Below are positions 1-11,777 of a stretch of 64,000 nt of DNA, piece after piece; positions within the stretch are counted from its first letter, which is position 1; each line of letters begins with the position of its first letter. The stretch covers positions 2,456,001 to 2,520,000 of the forward strand of contig OX940863.1 of assembly GCA_954871525.1 (NCBI GenBank). Reading direction: 5' to 3'. The DNA is from Parietaria judaica. Taxonomy: Eukaryota; Streptophyta; Magnoliopsida; Rosales; Urticaceae. The notes under the pieces are model-generated. The model had not been told where the DNA came from. It saw nothing but the letters and a program-made list of their open reading frames with translations, and made no database searches. The translations under genes and the position numbers were made by a program.

Positions 1-1021
1 TAGTAATTATCAAAATTTGTATCCGTAACTCATAACTATTAACTATTATAAGGTTATAATGTCATTATATAGTTGATATCTAATAGCAATCTTAGCCTCT
101 TAACACAATCTAAAATAAATCTCTAAGAATTTAGAGGATCCAACCCGTTACCAACAACGTCTATGATATGCTGCTCGATCTATCATTTCCGGGTTTTTTT
201 TTTTTATCATCTAAACGCGTTTATTTTGTCAAGAACATATTCACATTGATACTTTTGTCTAGCATATACGTACGTACTGAGAGGAAGAATAAGAAAGAGA
301 GCGTGGTCTCAGTCAACGTATCATAAATGAAGTAAAACACAAAATCCCATGCATGAGCTAACTAGCTTTGTCATTTATGTATAGAGTCGCATTCAGATGT
401 TCATCATGAATCACTTGACTTCTTTAACATCTGTGGGCCACGCAGAGAGAGACAATGAACGTAGAGATTTTTCCACCTAATCTTTATATTATGTATAGAT
501 AAGTCAACTCATATACATATACATTGATATATATAAGGTTCGACTTTTCCACGATTATCTTCGATAATCTTCGATTATCTGTCTTGCCGGTAGTTATCGG
601 CAAGACGGCTATGCCAGTACTTTTCCATGATTTTTGTCGAAAATCGGCAAACATCTTGAAAAATAACAAAATTATGGTACTTTTCAAGAAATTTTGCACT
701 TTTCGATGATTTTATTCGAGTATTTACATATGTGAGAGTGAGACTATATTTTCTTTACCTATGTTTGAGTATGAAATGATTTTATTTTTGGCATTTTAAT
801 GTTTTATCAACATTATAAACTTAGTAAATATATTCTTAAAAATATTTTAGTGATTTTTCATCGATAATCCTCGATAAGTGTCGATAATCCATCGATAATC
901 CTCGATAAGTGTTGGTAACAATAATCTACAGTGTTTATTAGTTTTTCATCGATTAATCGGCAAGCAAACGATAAATCCGTCGAAAACGGCAAGCGATTTA
1001 TCGGCAAATTCGGCCAGTTGA

Positions 1022-1094
<73 letters not shown>

Positions 1095-1133
1095 TATGCA
1101 AAACAAAGCCTTAGAAAAGTTCATAGGGTTCTC
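1..1133 (+). promoter_or_regulatory. Upstream region of receptor-kinase copy A
   Basis: This stretch has no convincing gene. Positions 535-1015 are rich in repeated cgataat/tcgg words and may be an old mobile-element remnant. A (TA)n tract at about 1027-1070 runs into a (GA)n tract at about 1071-1094, roughly 40 nt before the start codon and so probably in or beside the 5' UTR. A W-box core TTGACT lies at 415-420 inside a 14-bp block (411-424) that is also found upstream of copy B. Function as a promoter is inferred from position only. Confidence 0.45.
1027..1094. repeat. (TA)n-(GA)n compound microsatellite
   Basis: About 44 nt of TA dinucleotides are followed by about 24 nt of GA dinucleotides just upstream of the copy A start codon. 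GA-rich tracts are common in plant 5' UTRs. Length is likely to vary between individuals. Confidence 0.9.
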
Positions 1134-3044
1134 ATGGCGATATTCGAAGCATATAGGATTGTTCTACTTTGCATAATTTTGTGGAGTTTCTCACAATTAG
1201 CATCATCGGCAAATCAGCGTCTTCACGATGATGAAGGTAAGTGGATTCTCCTCTCTCGAACCTCTTGTTTATATCTGCAAAAGAATTTGTAATATTATTG
1301 TATATATAATATATATATATATATATAGTGTAATAGGATCAAAGTGATAAACATTTAAAAATAGAGATACCAAATGTTTTACTACAAAACTTGTGGACAT
1401 ATTCTTATATGATATAAGGCAATGAATTTTGGGGTCCCTTTAAATTTTCCCTTGATAGTTTCTAGGTCCAAATTCGGGTATCACTTAGTGGCCCTCGCAT
1501 TCAGATTTTACTTCGGCTTCTTTTTAGGTTCTTCAAGTTTCATTAGTTCTCTTGATCTCATTTGGCTTAGTGTATATATGTAAACTCGTATTTTTCATTT
1601 TTATTATCCCGAGCTCTAATTTTTTTTTTCTCAGTTTTTTCGGGTTTCAACCTAGTTGGAATTTGTTTTCACTTTGCGAGATTTTAAGCCTTTTTGTCTT
1701 TTATCAAAAAAAGATCTCTTCAAATGTTTATAGTTTTTTGTCCATTTATATATAATTATTTTGTTTTTGTAATTTCATTCTTGAAACTCATAAAACTATA
1801 TATGAATGAGAATAAAATATCACGATGTAGTTTAGCGATTTTAGAAAGTAAAAGATCAAACAATAAAGCTGCGGCGGACCTACAACCATCCCAAACATGG
1901 GAAATTGCAAAATGATTAATCTTAATTAAACATAAACTCTTTTTTTTTTCTTCTTTATATATATTATATATATATATATATTGATGAATTTTACAGTGCG
2001 GATACTCAAGCAAATGGCAGTGACGATGGGCACAACTTGGAGTTCGTCTATGTTAGGTTGCGGAGGTGGAGGTGGAGGTGACAATGTCAATATTAGCTGC
2101 GGTCACTGCAACCAAGACAATATTTGTCACATTCGACACTTGTAAGTCATTTTTAAGCGTTAATTCTACATGAGTTTGGCTCCATCTTAAATGAATTTGG
2201 TGGTAGACGCGAAAAATAAAAATATTCATTTTGCGGATTACGTTGTTAAAATTATTAGGAAAAAGAAATTAAATATATAATTTTATTAGTCTTTCAAGGA
2301 ATGTAGTATGTATAATTGTCTTAATTAAGTAAGTTGAGAATGTATGTATTTGTCCTTGTATAGCACCAAAAATAAAAGTCAAATGCTTTGTAACTCGAAT
2401 TGTCATCCCTGATTAATTTGTGATTTTCTTGACAACTCAAGTCATTGATAATGAATCATCCGAAGCTAGACTCAAATTCAGTACCTTTTTTCTTTCTTTC
2501 TTGTTGTTATTAATTATAATATATATCGTCTTAAAGATCATCAATTATCGGGGACGCTTCCACCAAAACTCGTCAATCTCACGCATCTTGAAGTGTTGTA
2601 AGCCTTTAATGCTTAAAGTCATAGCTCCTTTTTCTTTTTCTAGCAACATTTTATGACGTATAATGTGTGTGTTAATGTGTGGGTATATATATATATATAT
2701 ACATATATTAAATTTGAGATTGATTAATGATGCAGTGACATAACCCGGAACTTGCTTCACGGTCCGCTTCCGGCGATATGGAGTACAATGAAGAGCTTGA
2801 ACTTCATGTATATATTTATAACATGTCGTTATCTACTAATAAAACACGATGTTATATAAGATTTAATATTCATTTAACTTTTGTGCAATACAGTTCTCTC
2901 ACTGCCAACCGCTTGTCTGGAGAAATCCCGAGAGAGTGGGGAAACTTTCCAAACCTGACATATTTGTACGTTCTAATAATATTCTACATTTCTACTACAC
3001 ACCCTCGTATTATATATAGTATTCAATATATATATATATGTATA

Positions 3045-3502
3045 TGTTAGGAATTTTGCCCTAATTCCCAATTCGAAAAACGATAAAAGCGATAAACGAA
3101 ATTGAAATTGACACCAGAATTATAGTGGTTCGCTCCCAGTGTAGGAGGTACGTCGACTTGCCGCCTGTAAATCTCGATCCACTATCAATCTCTCAATCGG
3201 AGTTTCTGGTTACACCCTCAATCTCGCCTCTCTCAATTTGTGCTACCAAACGCACTAATGACGGCTACAAGCCTTATAAGCGAAAAATAAACCTAGGGCA
3301 CATAACCCGTGTGAAAAGTCTAAAATACCATCGCTACATAATGCGTAATATAAAAAATTCGCCTAGGGTGCCTTCGACCCCTGGAGGGGGGTTTACCAAC
3401 CCCTTACACCCCCACGTCGACCTGTGCTCAGGTCGATCAACTTGACTACTCTGTGTCGGGTCTCGGTAGCGCTTTCGTGTAGATTAGGCTTCACATTCAA
3501 CA
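3045..3502. mobile_element. Solo-LTR-like insertion in copy A intron 5
   Basis: The 458-bp segment starts TGTTAGG and ends TTCAACA, so it has the TG...CA ends and short inverted repeat of an LTR. It is flanked on both sides by GTATA, a 5-bp target duplication, although the flanks lie in TA-rich sequence where chance matches are easier. It is GC-richer than the intron. A diverged copy lies in reverse orientation at 17837-18277. No internal retrotransposon domain is present. Confidence 0.6.
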
Positions 3503-4223
3503 GTATATATATATTGTAATTGTTAAAGAGTTTTTTACTCTAGATAATCCGTTTTCTTGATTTGTGGGTCTGTGGTAGGGTCGACCCCAATTTAAACCAA
3601 CTTTTCGAATTAGGAATTTCTGCAATGGACATTTAGGGTTTTGTTAATCTATAGTTATCATTGAACATATTTGTTGATGGACCTTTCGAATTATGAATTT
3701 ATGTAACTACGGGTTTGATTAATGTCTTAGTTTTATCTATTGCTTTAATTATGAATAGACCCATTGCAGAAGCTTCGAAGCCAACAATTTTTCTGGAAGC
3801 ATTCCTCGGGAGCTCGGGAATTTGGTCAACCTAACTCACTTGTGCGTCATAAAAATTACATGACAATAGTGTTCATTCGGATTTGAGTAATCTAGTAAAT
3901 TGACACTCTAGAGGGCCAGATTTTATTCGGAAAAATCCGGATCCAGAACTTATCCATCCGAGTATTTATAACAATGCACATATTTAGTTATAGATTTAAC
4001 TACTTTAAATGGTTCATCAAGGTTTTGAATTTGGAACTTGATAATTTATTTTTGTTTTATTTCATGATTATCAGAATGTTTTCCTCCAATAACTTTGTGG
4101 GAAATATTGCCGAATACTCTCGGAAGATTGACGAAGTTAATTGATTTGTAAGTATTTCACATCTTTATTTAATTTATTCTTTATATATATAAATATATAT
4201 AAATCATATGAGTATAAGTTATA

Positions 4224-5214
4224 GGGTAAACTGCGGCTAATGTACCCAATGTTTGATCTTCTGCGGATTATGTACTCAATGTTTATTTTCAGCGGCTAAT
4301 GTACCCAATGTTTGATCCGTTAGATATTTTCGTGTTTTCCGTCACTTGACCGTTAGAGAGTTATCCTCCTTTATATGTACACTTTTCGTATTTTTAACAT
4401 AACTCACTCATGTTTTGTCCAAATTTTATGCACGACCTATGGTTGGAAAGATAAGAGATAGATCTACAACTTTGGTGTTTTAAGTTTTGTAAAATAAGTT
4501 TTAGAAAAATACAAAATTTTAAATACAACGTAAAACTAGACATTAGTTTAATGCAAAATATTTGTTTCGAGCAAATTTTAATATACTTAATGACTTTTTA
4601 TGATGAAATGTAAAACTAAAAAGTTATAGATAATTTTTTTATCTTTCCAACGGATGTTTATTTATAAATTTTAGACAAAAAATGAAAGAGTTATGCCAAA
4701 AATATGAAAGATGTGATGCGAAATAATCTTTCATATTTTTGGCATAACTCACTCATTTTTTGTCCAAAATTTATAAATAAACATCCGTTGGAAAGATAAA
4801 AAATTTATCTACAACTTTTTAGTTTTAAATTTCATCATAAAAAGTTATTAAGTATATTAAAATTTGCGCGAAACAAATATTTTGTATTAAACTAATGTCC
4901 AGTATTACGTTGTATTTGAAATTTCGTATTTTTTTAAAACTGATTTTACAAAACTTAAAGCACCAAAGTAGTAGATCTATCTCTTATCTTTCCAACCATA
5001 GGTCGTGCATAAAATTTGGGCAAAAAATGAGTGAGTTATGTCAAAAATACGAAAAGTGTACATATAGAGGAGGATAACTCTCTGACGGTCAAGTGACGGA
5101 AAACACGAAAATATCTAACGGATCAAACATTGGGTAGATTAGCCGCCAAAAATAAACATTGGGTACATAATCCGCAGAAGATCAAACATTGGGTACATTA
5201 GCCGCAGTTTACCC
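4224..5214. mobile_element. Mutator-like foldback element (991 bp) in copy A intron 7
   Basis: The element is almost entirely two inverted arms of about 490 bp meeting near 4735. It starts GGGTAAACTGCGGC and ends with its complement GCAGTTTACCC. It is flanked by the 9-bp direct repeat TAAGTTATA (4215-4223 and 5215-5223), the size expected of Mutator-like transposition. It has no coding capacity. Any short ORFs inside it are by-products of the palindrome. Confidence 0.8.
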
Positions 5215-7291
5215 TAAGTTATAACAAATGAAATTGTACGAAATAATCATTTTGTGTCAAATCTTTTTTTAAAAAAAATTACCTATTTTGTGTAGTTTTT
5301 AAAAAAGTTTGCATAAAATTGGTATTTCGTAAATTAACCCGTATAACAATTACATTTTCAGAAACTCTTATTTGTATATTTGTTTTGTCAATTGTGCAGA
5401 AGGTTTAGTGATAATAACTTTGAAGGCATCGTACCAGATTTCATAGGGAACTTCACTAAACTCACAAGACTGTAATGTTTATAAAAATTCGTATGTGACA
5501 AAATTCTGAGTTTGACTAAAACCTAGTTATTAATAATTTAATATAATGTTTGTTTGACCATTGATGACATGTCAATAGTGAAATGTTTGCTTCTGGATTC
5601 GAAGGACCTATCTCTAGAACCATATTTCAGAATTTACATTCCTTACAAGATCTGTGAGTCAACAAATTATAGCCCTCTAATTTTACTATTTAAATAAATA
5701 AATTTATTAATTTAACTATTTTCCATCATTTAATTCTTTCAATTTATTATTTATTGTGTGATCCTATGCTGTTTTGATAGGATCATCACAGATATGGCCG
5801 GCCCTGAGTCCGAGTTTCCAAGTTTTCAAAGCAAAATGACTCAGATCAATTTGTAAGATTTTTTTTTTTTTTTTGCGATATGATTGGTATAGTTACAAAT
5901 TTACAATACTCTAAGAATTTTGATACATGTTAATTAAGATTATAATTATATTAATACGATGTAGCTGTACTTATCATCAGGGTCCTCAGGAACGTGAATT
6001 TATCTGGAAAAATCCCAAAGGAAGTATGGAGTTTGATGCCTAGTCTTCACATGTTGTGAGTTTTTATTTTTACTATATAAATAAATTGATCTTATGGCAC
6101 GTAATTGGGTAAATTTTCCAAAATAAGGGTGAACGAATAATGAGATGTAAATGCTCATAAGTATTTATATATTTTTTTAATCTTTCATTAGATTTGTTGG
6201 GAAAAAAGTTAAAATATTAATGTTTCTAATTCAAAAATCTCATTGGGTTAATTTTATATGTTATGATCAGTGTTCGCCATGAAACCCGCTATTTTCTGGC
6301 GACTGACAGCCAGAAAGCAGAACCCTGTTGCCGGATTTTTTCATAAAAAAATCAAAGATTTAATTGAAATTAATTTAGTGAAAAATTCAAAATTTTAATA
6401 GATTATTGGTATCAAAAGTGTTTCCTTATAAATTGGAAATGCGAAAGTGTCCGGAAAAAAAAAAATCAAGAATAACATTATTTATTTCTCACGATTATGT
6501 AAAATTGATAATATTAATAGTGAAATATAAGTTTGGTATTCACACAGGGACGTAAGTTTTAATAACTTGGAAGGAAAGCCAGATGCCACAACCAACACAG
6601 CCAAACATATGTAACCATTCAATCCAAGTTTTATTACTATATATATATATATGTCTGTGTGCGTATTTATATCAATTATTTTTTTAAAATTCATATGAGT
6701 AATTTTCATATTAAAACGAGCCTTGGTTATGTTTAGGTTTTTTACAGGCAATAAGCTGAGCGGACACGTCCCTGATTCATTTATCACCAATCCTAAGAAA
6801 CACAATATGTATGTTCCTAAACTTTGATTTACATTTTTCTAGCTCATTGCGGTTATTTATTATCTTGAGGTATTCGTCGAAAAACCGCTACGCGGAGTAA
6901 TAATTAAGCTAGACTTTCTCTACGTGAATAGATGCTTGGGCGCCTTAAAAAAAAATGTCGACTAAGGTTTAATAAAAGGTTGTTTAAATGGCCTTAAGCT
7001 ACCAAAACGTTAATTTGAGACTTGAATCATAGTTTTATTATAAGTGTGTACTATTGGTTTTGTTTATTTTTGCAGTGACCTGTCGTATAATAACTTCACT
7101 TGGCCAACAACCACATGCAACGGAAACAAGCTGTGAGGATATACGATCTTGAGATCGGTTTTTTTTTTTTTTTTTTTTTTTTATAACCATGTGATTTTTT
7201 TTAGATTAATTTACATGTAATTTGTTTCTTTCAATTATATTTCAGGCTGGAAAAAGTGAACACGTTTAGGAGTTCCGCCAATAACAAGTAA

Positions 7292-7292
7292 G

Positions 7293-7329
<37 letters not shown>
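7292..7329. repeat. (AAT)n microsatellite
   Basis: About 37 nt of trinucleotide repeats lie in the small intron after exon 15 of copy A. Confidence 0.85.
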
Positions 7330-7608
7330 TAATTTATACTCATTGCTGGGTTTTGATTTACGCCAAGCTTATATTAATATCAATCTCGATCCAAATTTTA
7401 TTTTCAGAGAGGGTTTTTTTCATTGTCCGAATACAGTCAGCTGCCAACAATGTACGTACGTCAAATTCTGCTTATATTATAGTAAATACTGCATGCAGTT
7501 TTAAGGATCACATAAATGTACATCCATCCACATAATATGATAATATATATATGTATATATATATAATACAAAGAAAAGAAAAGAAAAAAGTTATTTTAAA
7601 TGTGGCAG

Positions 7609-9333
7609 ACCGCAGATCATCACTTCATATAAACTGCGGTGGACCGAGTGTGACCGTTAAAAATGGCAATGGAAGCCTCGTATACGAAGGCGATGAGGAA
7701 GATGGATTTGTCTCCGCAAAGAGCGTCGTGAGTGGCACAGGCTGGGGATTCAGCAGCACCGGAGACTTCATGAATGACGACGGAAAAGAAAGCAGCTACA
7801 TCGAGCGAAATGAGTCCAGCGATACAAAGATCTCTTTGTACGCCACTGCACGTAGATGTCCACTCTCTTTGACCTACTTTGCTTGCATGGAAAAGGGCAC
7901 GTATACGGTGAAGCTCCATTTCGCAGAGATGAAGCTGGTTGGGACGTTCAGAATTATCGGTAGACGAGTGTTTAACGTGTACATTCAGGTAAAAATTTAT
8001 AATATATCGAGTAGTGCAAAAAACAAACGTCTAGGTTAATTAAAAACACAAACAAAGTCTCTAAACCGAGAGGTCCAAAAAATCATGTACGCATGGCGAA
8101 GCTTCAAAACGGGTCGGACCAATATAAAGCATCGGTTCACAAGCTCTAATAGTTTTAGTATGATTTTTTCTCTTTTTATTTGTTTAGATTTTCTTTTGAG
8201 GTAATTTTTCTCTCTCTCAATATTTTTTTTGGTGTGACGAGCAGTAGGTTACATCTTAAGAATATGAGTTCCACTATTCAATCACCTGAGCTAGTTTCAT
8301 CGACGGTAACTTTTTACCGTTAATTCTAGGGATTTTTACTTTTATATACCTTATGTTTTTAGTTTTCACAAAAGTATACCCTTTACTTTAAAAGCCTCTA
8401 AAATATACTCTCCAAGTGTATCGAGTTTCATTTTTATACCCTCTCACCATTTTTCTTTTTCAGAAACCTAAGATGATTCCTTATGCATAATATTAATTGG
8501 GAAACTTTATTTTCTATTCCTTTATTTACAATTATTTTCTTTTCTATTCCTTCAAGTTTTATAATTCTAAGACTATTCATTTAAAATTGTTTTGGTAAAA
8601 ATACCCTAACTCATATAAATTGTCATATACATTATCATAAACTATTGTAAACTTTCATAAACTATCATAACTTTATCATGAATTTGTCATAAACGTTATG
8701 ATAAAGTGAGCGTATTTTTTACTAATAAATTTATAAAACAATAATTTTAGAATGATAAAACTTGAGGGAATAGAAGAAGAAGAAAAAGTGTGAATAAAGG
8801 AATAGAAAATAAAATTTCCCCATAAATAATTAAGAAGTAGAAATAAAGTTTCCCCGTTAATATTTTGTTTTTATGTACCCTCTAGCAGTTTCGTTTTGAC
8901 AAAAAATATAGGCGATGTTGTCCAAAAAAAATTAAAATATTAACAATCATCAATTTATGTATATATATATTTTTAAGAAGTTAGTTTTAAATTTGAAAAC
9001 ATAAGGGGTAGTACTGTCAATTTACCCTTTGAACTTTGAAGGGTATAAATAAAAAAAAAAAAATTGCCTTATTTATATGTGTATGTTGTTGACCAATTAA
9101 TAGGCTTGTTTTGTGGTAATTTCAGGGGAAGAGAGTGGAAAAAGATTTCAATATAGTTGAGGAGGCTGATAAAACTTCTGGGAATGATAAAGCTGTTGTG
9201 AAGCAGTACTTGAATGTGAATGTGACGGATCACACTCTTGAAATCCGCTTCTATTGGGCTGGAAAAGGAACCCGAGTAGTCCCGGCTAGGGGAAACTATG
9301 GAGCTCTCGTATCGGCTATTTCCGTATGTCCAA
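7609..9333 (+). other. Malectin-domain exons 17-18 of copy A
   Basis: Exon 17 (7609-7988) and exon 18 (9126-9333) encode the malectin-like ectodomain. It opens with the family motif SLHINCGGP, continues through [25 protein letters not shown] and LHFAEM, and ends with [12 protein letters not shown] and [10 protein letters not shown]. No stop or frameshift is seen. Malectin domains bind carbohydrate in animals; the ligand of this plant family is not shown by the sequence. The 1.1-kb intron between the exons is AT-rich and contains a MITE-like inverted repeat. Confidence 0.85.
8499..8821. mobile_element. Candidate MITE in copy A intron 17
   Basis: Inverted ends are visible: the left side reads GGGAAACTTTATTTTCTATT and the right side is its approximate complement ending AAAATTTCCC. 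The interior is AT-rich and non-coding, with repeated tcataaact words. I could not find a clean target duplication, so the borders are approximate. Confidence 0.45.
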
Positions 9334-9478
9334 GTAAGTATAATTGTTTCTCATTCAAACTCTACAAAGCATGTTTAGATTTTATAATATTTTTTATAAC
9401 ATACCTTTTGGTTTATGTATTACAGGTAACAAAGCTCATTGTGAAGGTGAGGAATATGATATTTAATGTATATATACT

Positions 9479-9688
9479 CACTACAACAAATTGCACTTTC
9501 ACTGACGCATTTTCGGGCTGCTAAAAGTACAACTTTGCGCCGCTGAAAATCAAAGTTGCATTTTTGGGCCGCTGAAAATAAAAAAATGGTAAATTATACT
9601 AAATTTCCCGGCCAAACTACAAATGAGCCAAGTTTCTACAGCCGTGTGCTTCTCAACTGCGCAACTGAAAGTGTTATTTCTTGTTGTG
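9479..9688. mobile_element. Short CACTA-type non-autonomous element
   Basis: The 210-bp segment begins CACTACAACAAAT and ends TTTCTTGTTGTG, with an imperfect inverted match between the ends. It is flanked by the 3-bp repeat ACT on both sides, as expected for CACTA (En/Spm) elements. It is GC-richer than the surrounding intron 18 and has no transposase. Confidence 0.6.
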
Positions 9689-9734
9689 ACTGATATAAAA
9701 ATTATATGTATTTGATATGTGCACCGTTATGCAG

Positions 9735-11499
9735 AACATGAGGAAAAAAGCATCACACCCATTGTTGGTGGTGTCATGGCTGCAATTTTGGGTATAATCC
9801 TTCTGGTTGTGGGTGTCATCGCTTGGAGAAGATATCGCCGGAACAAATACAGAGAAAGATCATCAGGTATATATGACTGATTTAAGTTATCGTGAACGCC
9901 AAGCTCGAATGAACCTAATACATGTCCCGCTAATTCCATGCCATTGTCAGACTTGCAAGGTTTAGAGCTCCTAACGGGCTCCTTCAGCTTGAGACAGCTA
10001 AGAGCCGCCACCGGAGATTTCGACCCAGCAAACAAGATCGGAGAGGGTGGATTTGGAACGGTTTACAGGGTAATTCCTCTGATCCAACTTGCTTGATCTT
10101 GAGCTCATTAAGACATAGCCACATAGGTTCCAGTGAAAAACTACTATCGCAGGGACGATTATCGGACGGTAAGGAGATTGCAGTGAAGCAAATGTCTTCA
10201 AAATCGAGGCAAGGAAATCGCGAGTTTGTGACCGAGATAGGCGTTATCTCTGGCCTGCAACACCCGAGCCTAGTAAAGCTCTACGGCTGCTGCATCGACG
10301 GAAATCAATTGCTGCTCGTGTACGAGTACATGGAGCACAATTGCCTTGGGCGTGCACTTTTCGGTAAATAACAGAACCATGATCTTATTTTGCTTATTTT
10401 GTACGTCTCTTGGACGTTTGTATCATGTTGATCGGACAGGGAAAAACCGTCTCAAATTGGACTGGCCGAGGAGGTTCAACATATGTGTCGCTATAGCCAA
10501 AGGCCTCCATTTCCTCCACGAAGGGTCTGCTCTCAAGATTGTTCACCGAGACATCAAGGCCACAAATGTGTTACTCGACAAGGATCTCAACGCTAAGATA
10601 TCGGATTTCGGACTGGCCAAGCTTCACGAGGACGACGAAAGCCACATAAGCACTCGCGTCGCCGGAACGATGTGAGTTGTTTACAATATATTTATATTTT
10701 CGCAATCTCTGATCCGCCAGAGTTTATTTCTTATGACATGCTTTTTTCTTGTTGCCCGCGAGTTATCAGAGGATACATGGCTCCAGAATATGCTCTGTGG
10801 GGTTATCTAACGGAAAAAGCGGACGTGTACAGCTTCGGAGTGGTGGTATTGGAAACCGTTAGTGGGAAGAGCAACACGAAATTCATGCCTGAAAACAACT
10901 CTGTTTGCCTTCTCGATTACGTATGGAGAACGTAAAACCCGACGAATAATGTATGTTGCTTGAACATTCGAGGTTTGAATCACATAAAAAGTGATTTTTT
11001 TGGTATTTATTCGCAGGCTTTCGCTCTGCAACGGAAAGCGAAATTGCTGGAGATAATGGACCCCGATTTGGGGAGCGATTTTGACAAGGAAGCGGCGGAG
11101 AGAGTGATCAAAGTGGCTCTCTCGTGCACCAACGCCTCGGCGGCGCTGAGGCCGACAATGCTAGAAGTCATCGATATGCTCGAAGGACGCACACCGGTTC
11201 AGGAAGTGGCCTCCGATCTGGGCATTTACGGTGAGGATTTGCAAAATGACATCAGATTTAAAACCCTCAGAGCATACTATCAACAAAACCAGAGCAAGAG
11301 CAGCAGCGCTTTCGAAACCGGAGATTTCAAAGCCGATTCGGACAAGAAATCAGGCGAGCCTTCAACGGGTCGTGATCTCTACGAGGTCGATCCGATTTCT
11401 GGGTGCGATCTCTATCACATCAGTGCCGATTCCGCTATGAATTACACCAGCGACGTTTCATCTTTGGTGTCTCGCCGGAGTTCTTCCACTTTTTGTTAG
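9735..11499 (+). other. TM and kinase exons 19-24 of copy A
   Basis: Exon 19 encodes a single hydrophobic span followed by a basic stop-transfer stretch (WRRYRRNK). Exons 20-24 encode a complete RD-type Ser/Thr kinase: glycine loop GEGGFG, the AVKQ lysine, the catalytic [12 protein letters not shown], the DFGLAKL metal-binding motif and the MAPEYA activation-segment end. A Ser-rich C-terminal tail ends at the TAG at 11497-11499. All splice borders are GT-AG and phases agree with copy B, so the kinase half is intact although the LRR half is not. Confidence 0.85.
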
Positions 11500-11777
11500 C
11501 AATAATTTCGATTGAGCTGCAGAAAATGATATCTTTAACATGAAAATTAAATAATCATGTTTGTAATAGTAAATATATAAAATTGCAAGTATTTTCAAGG
11601 TTAAAGATATAAGTATTTATAGTATTTTTCTATTGGAGGTAATGTTAATAAAAGTTTATAGGGGAAAAACATGATTTATGTCGTTCAAGTTTTCTCTAAG
11701 AATTTGCTAATATGTATCAACTATTTGTTAAATTTCAAGGGCAGAGTTGGAATCTTCAATTGTACACAAGATATATT
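11500..11777. other. 3' flank of copy A
   Basis: AT-rich sequence after the stop codon. It should contain the 3' UTR and poly(A) site, but no signal stands out enough to place them. Confidence 0.3.

Larger units (their letters stand above)
1134..11499 (+). pseudogene. LRR-malectin receptor-like kinase, copy A (disrupted)
   Basis: Family role: plasma-membrane receptor kinase of the LRR-VIII-2 type (signal peptide, LRRs, malectin domain, TM, RD kinase). Exons inferred by matching copy B: 1134-1236, 1997-2141, 2526-2597, 2736-2807, 2894-2965, 3770-3841, 4075-4147, 5400-5471, 5579-5653, 5781-5852, 5981-6055, 6548-6610, 6737-6808, 7076-7132, 7246-7287, 7408-7451, 7609-7988, 9126-9333, 9735-9866, 9951-10069, 10153-10363, 10440-10671, 10770-10920, 11017-11499. 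Exon 1 encodes a hydrophobic signal peptide starting MAIFEAYR. Two lesions break the frame: exon 3 is preceded by TA where AG is needed, and exon 7 is 73 nt instead of 72, giving a TGA before the exon ends. The summed exons are 3097 nt, one more than a multiple of three. The malectin and kinase exons are open. Most likely a pseudogene, though in-frame skipping of exons 3 and 7 could give a shorter receptor. Family assignment is strong; functional state is inferred. Confidence 0.85.

Noticed and set aside
858..1176. Open frames across the (TA)n/(GA)n tract.
   Set aside because: They encode only Tyr-Ile and Arg-Glu runs from the microsatellite.
3125..3445. 106-residue plus-strand open frame.
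   Set aside because: It lies entirely inside the LTR-like insertion and resembles no known domain.
4895..5077. Short open frame in the right arm of the 991-bp palindrome.
   Set aside because: It lies in a palindromic non-coding element, with no protein similarity that I recognise.
9426..9446. Possible 21-nt microexon in copy A intron 18, bounded by AG and GT and in frame.
   Set aside because: Copy B has no matching exon, and the frame is open without it, so I did not include it in the model.
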